From: Methylomonas sp. 11b
GTDB lineage: Bacteria; Pseudomonadota; Gammaproteobacteria; Methylococcales; Methylomonadaceae
Assembly: GCF_000515215.1 (NCBI RefSeq)
Contig: NZ_KI911557.1
Coordinates: forward strand, 4,521,741 to 4,585,740
Direction: 5' to 3'
Length of the DNA: 64,000 nt
The notes under the pieces are model-generated. The model saw nothing but the letters and a program-made list of their open reading frames with translations. It searched no databases and was not told the DNA's origin. The translations under genes were made by a program, and so were the position numbers. This document shows positions 58,428 through 64,000 of this stretch, one piece after another (the first letter of the stretch is position 1; every line of letters starts with the position of its first letter).

Positions 58428-59288
58428 TTATGCTAGCGTCCGGCCGATGGCTTCGCCCAGTTGTACCGCTTTGCCGGCGGTCAAGTCTTCATTCCAGGCG
58501 GTTTTTTCTTTACCGAACAAGACGATAATGGTTGAGCCCATATTGAACCTGCCCATTTCCACGCCTTTTTCAAGCGTCGGCGCGTCTTCTTGATAACGCC
58601 AAGTTCTGGGTGCGCTGATGCTAGGTGGCGTTACTACACCGTGCCAGACGGTTTCGACGCTGGACACGAAAATCGCGCCCACCAGAATCAAAGCCATTGG
58701 TCCGGCGTCAGTGTCAAAAATACAGGCTACACGTTCGTTGCGCGCGAACAGATTCGGTACGGCGCCAACTGTGGTGTTATTCACGCTGAATAGTCGGCCG
58801 GGAATATGCACCATTTCTTTCAAAGTGCCGGTTAAGGGCATATGCAGCCGGTGATAATCCTTCGGTGATAAGTAAATGGTGGCGAAGGAACCGTTTTCAA
58901 AGGCCTGTGCCCGTTCCGTATCGCCGCCAAGCAACTCCAGTGCGGTGTAGTCGTGGCCTTTGGCCTGGAAAATTCGACCATTGCTGATCGGTCCGGCTTG
59001 GCTGACCGCACCGTCCGCCGGGCAGGCTATGGCGTTGGCTGCTGAGGCAATTTGTCTGGCACCGTCTTTTAATTCGCGGGTAAAAAAATCATTAAAGCTA
59101 GGATAGTGATCCAGGTCTTGAAACCTGGCTTCCTGCATATTCACGCCGTACATCTGCACGATGGATTTGATAAACAGGTTTTTCCAGGTTTTGTTTTGGC
59201 AATGGGTCAGTTTGGACATCAAGCCGGACAGCGCGTGGTGCGGCAATGCGTATTGCGGCAGCACGGTAACAATTTCTTTTAAATTCAT
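58428..59288 (-). CDS. psd: phosphatidylserine decarboxylase
   Basis: Psd makes phosphatidylethanolamine from phosphatidylserine at the inner membrane, using a pyruvoyl group formed by self-cleavage. The 286-residue proenzyme has YPSFNDFFTRELKDGAR, CPADGAVSQAG, YLSPKDYHRLHMPLTG and the cleavage site in GRFNMGSTIIVLFG (cut before the serine). Its start overlaps the upstream FlhB-like gene as ATGA. Confidence 0.97.
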   Translation of the reverse strand: MNLKEIVTVLPQYALPHHALSGLMSKLTHCQNKTWKNLFIKSIVQMYGVNMQEARFQDLDHYPSFNDFFTRELKDGARQIASAANAIACPADGAVSQAGPISNGRIFQAKGHDYTALELLGGDTERAQAFENGSFATIYLSPKDYHRLHMPLTGTLKEMVHIPGRLFSVNNTTVGAVPNLFARNERVACIFDTDAGPMALILVGAIFVSSVETVWHGVVTPPSISAPRTWRYQEDAPTLEKGVEMGRFNMGSTIIVLFGKEKTAWNEDLTAGKAVQLGEAIGRTLA

Positions 59289-59569
59289 GATTCGGAATCG
59301 GGGGTTTTGCCGCTGATGAAATACGCAAAGGCGATGACTTCGGCGACAGCAATATACAGTTGTTGGGGGATTTCCTCGCCGAGCGGGACTTGCGCCAAAA
59401 TTCGCGCCAGCTCCGGTTCGTTTTGCAGCGGTACGCCGTGTTTTTCGGCGATGGCCAGAATTTGCTGAGCGGTAAAGCCTTCGCCTTTAGCCGTAACCTT
59501 CGGCGCATTTTTGCCGTCGTACTGGAGCGCGACGGCAATGTCGCTGTTGTAGAAGGTTCTACCGCTCAC
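59285..59569 (-). CDS. stand-alone FlhB C-terminal domain protein (FlhX-like)
   Basis: The product, about 94 residues from GTG 59569, equals the cytoplasmic domain of the flagellar export switch FlhB: VALQYDGKNAPKVTAKG, then AIAEKHGVPLQNEPELARIL and IPQQLYIAVAEVIAFAYFISG. The membrane part and the NPTH self-cleavage site are absent, as in FlhX-type proteins. The start is uncertain; the frame is open up to ATG 59632, inside queF, and no ribosome binding site is clear. It overlaps psd by four bases. Confidence 0.82.
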   Translation of the reverse strand: MSGRTFYNSDIAVALQYDGKNAPKVTAKGEGFTAQQILAIAEKHGVPLQNEPELARILAQVPLGEEIPQQLYIAVAEVIAFAYFISGKTPDSES

Positions 59570-59576
59570 GTCAGGT

Positions 59577-59966
59577 TCAAGGTAGATTGACCAATTCGGG
59601 CGCCTGCCAGCTTGGGTCGCGATGCTCGGCAATTACGGTGGTGTAAATGCCGCCGCGCACATTGAATTCGGCGCGCAAGCGCATGAAATTAGGTGAAATC
59701 GCCGCGACAATATGATCCAAAATCTCGTTGGTGACCGCTTCATGAAAGGCACCACGCTCGCGGAAAGTCCACATGTACAGCTTTAAGGATTTGAGCTCGA
59801 CGCACAATGTGTTGGGTACGTATTCCAGAACCAGTTTGGCGAAGTCGGGTTGGCCGGTCATCGGGCATAAACAGGTAAATTCCGGGATGTCGATGCGAAT
59901 CGTAAAGTCGCGCGCCGGCCTGGGGTTTTCGAAAGTGGTGAGGTCTGCGCTGGGTTTTGTAGTCAT
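59577..59966 (-). CDS. queF: NADPH-dependent 7-cyano-7-deazaguanine reductase QueF
   Basis: QueF reduces preQ0 to preQ1 in queuosine synthesis. The 129-residue unimodular enzyme contains the substrate-binding cysteine in [13 protein letters not shown], then [20 protein letters not shown] and [12 protein letters not shown]. It matches the short QueF type. A GGCGGAT/ATCCGCC hairpin (59999-60017) lies in its leader, but I do not see a preQ1 riboswitch. Confidence 0.96.
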   Translation of the reverse strand: MTTKPSADLTTFENPRPARDFTIRIDIPEFTCLCPMTGQPDFAKLVLEYVPNTLCVELKSLKLYMWTFRERGAFHEAVTNEILDHIVAAISPNFMRLRAEFNVRGGIYTTVIAEHRDPSWQAPELVNLP

Positions 59967-60260
59967 TGCTTGATTTGGGGTGCTAGGGATTCCGGAGTGG
60001 CGGATATGACATCCGCCGGTTAAGTCTGGTTATATTTTACCAGCTAAGATGCCATAGCGTATTAAGCATTTAAAATCAATTATTTATAGCATTATTTTAC
60101 GTTGGCGGGTGTGTAGGGTTCCGGGTTTGTCCTTCCTAAACGAGTCGAAACAATTGGTCGGCGGAATTGTCAACAACTTGGGGCGAATGATGTAAAATTA
60201 GTGCTAAGGCGAATCGTAAAAACCGCTAGAATGTAAGTTCAATTTGCAGGGGAGTCGACG
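59967..60260. other. intergenic region between queF and a divergent small gene
   Basis: About 290 bases, AT-rich around 60050-60110, holding the promoters of both genes. The GGCGGAT (59999-60005) and ATCCGCC (60011-60017) arms form a 7-bp hairpin in the queF leader. A TAGAAT at 60229-60234 could be the -10 box of the following gene. No gene or riboswitch is evident. Confidence 0.4.
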
Positions 60261-60620
60261 ATGGAAATCAACACTACATACCCAAACCCAAATTCCTTGG
60301 CTAGCCAAGGCGTATCCAGAGAGCAAAAAGCCGGCGCAATTGAAGAATTGGCCGAGCGCAGAAAGGCAAGTAATTCGCAAAGTCAGGTTGAGAGAACCGA
60401 GCCAAGCCCAAGCGACACAGTCAGTTTGTCCCAGGAATCTTTGAAATTGGCGCAGGCTGCCAGCGGACAAAATAGCGACAGTCAGGCCAGAATCAACAGT
60501 CCGGAGCAGGCGCAAGAGGTGGTTGGGAAGTTAATCTCGGACATTCAAAACAATCCAGTTCAAGCCCAATCTGCTGTCGCCAACAGAGCGCGCGCCAACT
60601 TAAGCGCATTATTGAATTAG
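60261..60620 (+). CDS. hypothetical Ser/Gln/Ala-rich small protein
   Basis: The 119-residue soluble product has a polar N-terminal half and a more ordered C-terminal part (VSLSQESLKLAQAAS, EQAQEVVGKLISDIQNNPVQ and ANRARANLSALL). GGGGAG precedes the ATG. The overall pattern faintly recalls FlgM-like or other flagellar small proteins, but there is no diagnostic motif, so I leave it unnamed. Confidence 0.7.
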   Translation: MEINTTYPNPNSLASQGVSREQKAGAIEELAERRKASNSQSQVERTEPSPSDTVSLSQESLKLAQAASGQNSDSQARINSPEQAQEVVGKLISDIQNNPVQAQSAVANRARANLSALLN

Positions 60621-60820
60621 GCTCGCTACGTTTCTTTCGGCAGTTTCCGCAAATAGGGGCCAGTCTTTTGGCTGGCTCCGCTATATTCCGGTAATTTCAT
60701 ACCAATCCTCGTCTCGCCCCGATTGACTGAAGTCTTGAAATAGTCGTTGGCGATAAAAACGAAGCGACTATCACTAAAGAAGTGGAATCCTGTGCTGCCA
60801 GTTGATCTCGAATGGTTGCT

Positions 60821-61519
60821 CTACTCGGTATCATCAATCGCCATGCGGTAGCCCACGCCGACTTCAGTCAGTAAATAACGTGGCCGCGCCGGGTTGACTT
60901 CCAGCTTGTGGCGCAATTGCCCCATGTAAATACGCAGATAATGTTGATCGTGGATGTGTTCCGCGCCCCAGACTTCCTGTAGTAGCTGGCGATGGGTGAC
61001 CACCACGCCGGCATGGCGAATCAGAATCCCGAGCAATCGATATTCGATAGGGGTGATGCGTACTTCGTTATCGGCGACGAATACTTTCCGACGCGTCAAA
61101 TCTACCTTTAATAGACCGGTTTCGAATACCTCTAGGTTGCTACGGCTGCGAGCGACCCGGCGCATCAAGGCTTGCAGACGAGCGTGCAATTCGCCGCTAC
61201 CGAAGGGTTTGGTCAAGTAATCGTCGGCACCGGCATCTAGTGCCAGGATCTTGTTTTGTTCCTGGCTGCGCGCCGACAAGATCAGGATGGGCAAATCCGA
61301 CAATTGGCGCAGGCGACGGGTGACCGCTATACCGTCCATGTCAGGTAACCCTAGATCCAAGATCACCAAATCTGGATGTTCGCTATTCAGCATTGCCAGC
61401 CCCGATTTGCCGCAGTCGGCTTCGATTGTGGACCAACCGCGATGGGTGAGGCTGGTTTTTAGGAAGCGTCGGGTTTGTGCGTCGTCTTCTATCAGTAGAA
61501 TCAGGGGGATTGCTGTCAT
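60821..61519 (-). CDS. kdpE: KdpE-like OmpR-family response regulator
   Basis: The 232-residue protein has a receiver domain (ILLIEDDAQTRRFL, phosphoacceptor in LVILDLGLPDMDGIAVT, YLTKPFGSGEL) and an OmpR winged helix (EVRITPIEYRLLGILIRHAG, then QLLQEVWGAEHIHDQHYLRI). These match KdpE, which controls potassium uptake genes. It overlaps the kinase gene by four bases. No kdpFABC genes are in the window, so its target may differ. Confidence 0.9.
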   Translation of the reverse strand: MTAIPLILLIEDDAQTRRFLKTSLTHRGWSTIEADCGKSGLAMLNSEHPDLVILDLGLPDMDGIAVTRRLRQLSDLPILILSARSQEQNKILALDAGADDYLTKPFGSGELHARLQALMRRVARSRSNLEVFETGLLKVDLTRRKVFVADNEVRITPIEYRLLGILIRHAGVVVTHRQLLQEVWGAEHIHDQHYLRIYMGQLRHKLEVNPARPRYLLTEVGVGYRMAIDDTE

Positions 61520-63054
61520 GCCACGCTCCCAAGCGCTTCCGATTCTGCAAGCAGCGGCGGCGCATGCAGGGGTAGTTCAATGCTAAATTCCGCACCTTTG
61601 CCGGCGCGGTTATCGGCTTGAATAAGCCCGCCATGCGCCTCGACGATAGCCTTGCACAATGCCAGCCCCAGGCCAACCCCGTTTTGCTGGGTTTCGGTGG
61701 CGCCGCGATAAAACTTCTCGAAAATCCGGGTTTGTTGATGTTTGGCAATGCCAGGGCCGTAATCCGTTATGCTTAAGCGAAAGCGCTTCGGCAGCGCTAT
61801 CGCTTCGATGTCAATGGGGCTGCCCGGCGACGTATACTTAACCGCGTTTTCGATCAGATTGACCAGTACCTGTTCCATCAGTACCGCGTCGATCCACAAT
61901 AGCGGCAAGCTATCCGGCAGCAGCGTGCGTACCGGTCTGTCCTGTAAGTGTTTATCCAGGCGGTTCAAGGCACTGCCGACGATTTCTTCAATGGCGTTCC
62001 AACTGCGGTGCAAAATGATCTGACCGCTGCTCAAGCGGGCCATATCCAGAATTTTGCCGGTGAGCTCAGACATGCGTTGCGCTTCGTCCAATACAGATTG
62101 ATTCAACTCTTGGCGTTCCATGGCTGATAAACCGGCATCATTCTCGATAGCGGTGCCGACCGCACCAATGATGCGGGTCAAAGGCGTGCGTAGGTCATGG
62201 GAAATGGAGCTTAACAACGCATTGCGCAAGGCTTCAGTTTCGGCTTGCAGATTGGCCTCGCGGGCTTGAGCGGCTAGCTGAAATCGCTCCAAGGTTTGCG
62301 CGATTAAATGGCAGAAGGTGTTTACTTCCGGCGATTGTCTGACCAATGCTTCAGTTTGTAGGATGGTTAACACACCTTGCACGGCACTAGATCCGTGCAG
62401 CGGGTAATAGCTTAAAGGGTGCTGCTGTCTGACTTCGCCTTTCTCGAAGGCCCCTTGTGCCAGAGCAAGATCGATGTTGTGCAGTGAAACGGGTAATACC
62501 TGATTTGTCTGTATTTGCAGGCCGTTTTCGGTATTGGCAATCAGCAGCACCGAATCCGTACCAAATTCATTGTCGATATGTTCGGCCGCGATACGGGCAA
62601 CGGCGTTGTGATCCTGGGCCGCGGACAGGTCACGACTCAATCGATAGAGCGCATTAGTATGCGATTCACGTTGTTTGGCTAACTCGGCTTGCAAGCGTGA
62701 TTTTTCAAGCAAGCTGCCGGTGACGTTCGCGACAATGATCATTACCGCCAAGCCGACGATATTTTCCAGGTCGCTAATCGCAAACGAGAAAATTGGCCGG
62801 GCAAAATAAAAGGCAAAGGTTGGCGCGCTGAGTAGCGAGGCGACGATGGACGCGCTGCGACCATAGCGGCTGGCGACCAGAAATACGCCCAGCAAGTAAG
62901 TCATCAGGATGCTGGCCGGTCCCAATAGGTCGCGCAAAGGCCAATCGATCAGCGTGCAAATGAAGGGCGCGGCTAAACCCCAGGCATGGCCGATGAAACG
63001 CTCGTTTCTCGCTAAGTTCGGGCTGGAGCCGAAAACGCCAGATAATTTCATCAA
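61516..63054 (-). CDS. KdpD-like sensor kinase lacking the usual N-terminal half
   Basis: The 512-residue protein equals the C-terminal half of KdpD: a four-helix DUF4118 membrane domain (LIDWPLRDLLGPASILMTYL, FLVASRYGRSASIVAS), a GAF-like domain, and a kinase core with SSISHDLRTPLTRIIGAVGT, NLIENAVKYT and GVGLGLALCKAIVEAHGG. KdpD proteins are usually about 900 residues; the N-terminal KdpD and USP domains are missing. The clean start shows this is a real short form, not a cut gene. It sits 21 bases after an NhaD-type antiporter gene. Confidence 0.92.
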   Translation of the reverse strand: MMKLSGVFGSSPNLARNERFIGHAWGLAAPFICTLIDWPLRDLLGPASILMTYLLGVFLVASRYGRSASIVASLLSAPTFAFYFARPIFSFAISDLENIVGLAVMIIVANVTGSLLEKSRLQAELAKQRESHTNALYRLSRDLSAAQDHNAVARIAAEHIDNEFGTDSVLLIANTENGLQIQTNQVLPVSLHNIDLALAQGAFEKGEVRQQHPLSYYPLHGSSAVQGVLTILQTEALVRQSPEVNTFCHLIAQTLERFQLAAQAREANLQAETEALRNALLSSISHDLRTPLTRIIGAVGTAIENDAGLSAMERQELNQSVLDEAQRMSELTGKILDMARLSSGQIILHRSWNAIEEIVGSALNRLDKHLQDRPVRTLLPDSLPLLWIDAVLMEQVLVNLIENAVKYTSPGSPIDIEAIALPKRFRLSITDYGPGIAKHQQTRIFEKFYRGATETQQNGVGLGLALCKAIVEAHGGLIQADNRAGKGAEFSIELPLHAPPLLAESEALGSVA

Positions 63055-63075
63055 TCCGTTTAAGGCTTCTGCTGG

Positions 63076-64000
63076 TCAGAAAGACCCTGCATTGACCAGC
63101 ATATGAGTGCCGATACTGGCAAAGTATGCCAACAGGATTACCGGACACCATTTCATATGGCTGCCGAACGTATATTGTCCTTTGGCTTGGCCCATTAAAC
63201 CGATGCCTGGCGCGGAGCCAATTGCCAGCAGGCTGCCGCCAACGCCCAACGTCAAGGTCAGCAACAGCCATTGTCCTTGCGGAATATCGGGATGCATGGT
63301 TAACACGGCGAACATCAAAGTGCCGTTATCGACGAATGCTGACGATAAACCGATCATCACATTCGCCAGAGTCGGGCTGAATTGCCCGTATAGCACCTGT
63401 GAAATCGCATCAAGATAGCCTATGAAGCCTAGGCCACCGATGCCCATCATCGCGCCGTAGAAGAACAGTAAAGTATCCCATTCCAGTCGGCCCACTTTAT
63501 CGAAAACATCCAGGCGCTTGGCTTCAATAGACAGCGAATGCAAATCGCCACCGCCGAAAAATAGCGAAAACTCCGACTGTTGCGGATTACTTGGCTTATC
63601 GGATTTTTGCAAATAGAAATAAAAGAATTGTAACAAGGATAGACCTGCCATCATGCCGGCTGCCGCCGGTAATCCCAACGCCATATCAAAACCAACCGCC
63701 AAGCTGATGGTGACGCCGAACAGGAATATGATGCGTTTGGCCCCGCGTGGTAACAAAATTTGCTGGGGTTCGATAATGGGTTTGTCTTTGGGTAGTGCAA
63801 AATGCATAGCTGCGGCTGGTACCAAAAAGTTGACGAGACAAGGTACGAACAATTTAAAAAACTCGGTAAAACCCAGCATGCCATGTTGCCAAACAAACAG
63901 CGTCGATATGCCGCCCAACGGGCTAAATGTGCCGCCGGCATTGGTGGCAATCACGATGTTCAAACAGCCCAGTGAGACAAAACGCGGACTGTTTTTGCCA
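63076..64000 (-). CDS. NhaD-type sodium/proton antiporter (5' end outside the window)
   Basis: The reading frame continues beyond base 64000, so only the C-terminal 307 or so residues are seen. They include VSLGCLNIVIATNAGGTFSP, then GLSSAFVDNGTLMFAVLTMH and GVGGSLLAIGSAPGIGLMGQ, which are typical of NhaD antiporters in the ion transporter superfamily. A TTG at 63961-63963 is not the true start, because the family sequence continues upstream. It probably exports sodium. It forms an operon with the KdpD/KdpE-like pair. Confidence 0.9.
   Translation of the reverse strand, partial: GKNSPRFVSLGCLNIVIATNAGGTFSPLGGISTLFVWQHGMLGFTEFFKLFVPCLVNFLVPAAAMHFALPKDKPIIEPQQILLPRGAKRIIFLFGVTISLAVGFDMALGLPAAAGMMAGLSLLQFFYFYLQKSDKPSNPQQSEFSLFFGGGDLHSLSIEAKRLDVFDKVGRLEWDTLLFFYGAMMGIGGLGFIGYLDAISQVLYGQFSPTLANVMIGLSSAFVDNGTLMFAVLTMHPDIPQGQWLLLTLTLGVGGSLLAIGSAPGIGLMGQAKGQYTFGSHMKWCPVILLAYFASIGTHMLVNAGSF

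Noticed and set aside
59967..60030. preQ1 riboswitch upstream of queF
   Set aside because: Only a simple 7-bp hairpin is visible. The conserved preQ1 loop and tail sequences are not.

Overview
The window looks like the chromosome of a gammaproteobacterium, most likely a Methylococcales (Methylomonas-like) methanotroph. The gene orders hrcA-grpE-dnaK-dnaJ-dapB and ndk-rlmN-pilW-hisS-yfgM-bamB-der are gammaproteobacterial, and several small families (DUF1415, DUF2288, PilZ, YkgJ) are common there. No methane or methanol oxidation gene is visible, so the family-level call is an inference.

Layout. (1) 0.35-11.4 kb, all +: a metal or metallo-cofactor uptake locus. It holds a TonB-dependent receptor preceded by a 22-residue His/Cys leader ORF, a HupE/UreJ-type permease with an exported N-terminal domain, an ExbB/MotA-like channel, a DUF2149 protein with ExbD-like topology, a 1319-residue CobN-like chelatase that carries a signal peptide and a C-terminal membrane anchor, and a second TonB receptor. 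I read this as a possible periplasmic demetallation system and the most interesting object in the window. (2) 11.6-12.3 kb: a His-rich glycine-zipper protein and a 44-residue membrane peptide behind a PmrA/QseB-type tandem operator, ending in a clear terminator. (3) 12.5-19.3 kb: a CIRCE-controlled hrcA-grpE-dnaK-dnaJ-dapB chaperone cluster, interrupted between dnaK and dnaJ by an AT-rich membrane ORF and a ParE-type toxin-antitoxin pair. (4) 19.4-26.8 kb: housekeeping and accessory genes (Nudix, RapA, PilZ, RhlE, cupin, DoxX, DUF2288, a TPR-like protein).

(5) 27.0-46 kb: a signalling region. It has an HD-GYP response regulator translationally coupled to a 1357-residue hybrid kinase, a seven-PAS soluble kinase with a FixJ-type regulator, a Crp/Fnr protein, a PAS-GGDEF diguanylate cyclase and a PAS-LuxR one-component regulator. 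Between them lie DUF1415, an exported nuclease and small unknown genes. (6) 46-48.4 kb: small proteins, including a second gene behind the same PmrA/QseB-type promoter architecture and one next to a perfect 29-bp inverted repeat. (7) 48.4-60 kb, all -: tpx, der, bamB, yfgM, hisS, pilW, rlmN, ndk, secD (with no secF beside it), yajC, psd, a stand-alone FlhB C-terminal domain and queF. (8) 60.2-64 kb: a small unknown protein, then an NhaD-type antiporter (cut by the window edge) with a KdpD-like kinase lacking the usual N-terminal half and a KdpE-like regulator.

I saw no rRNA, tRNA, CRISPR array, intact insertion sequence or prophage. A family of about 112-115 bp palindromic intergenic elements appears at least twice.
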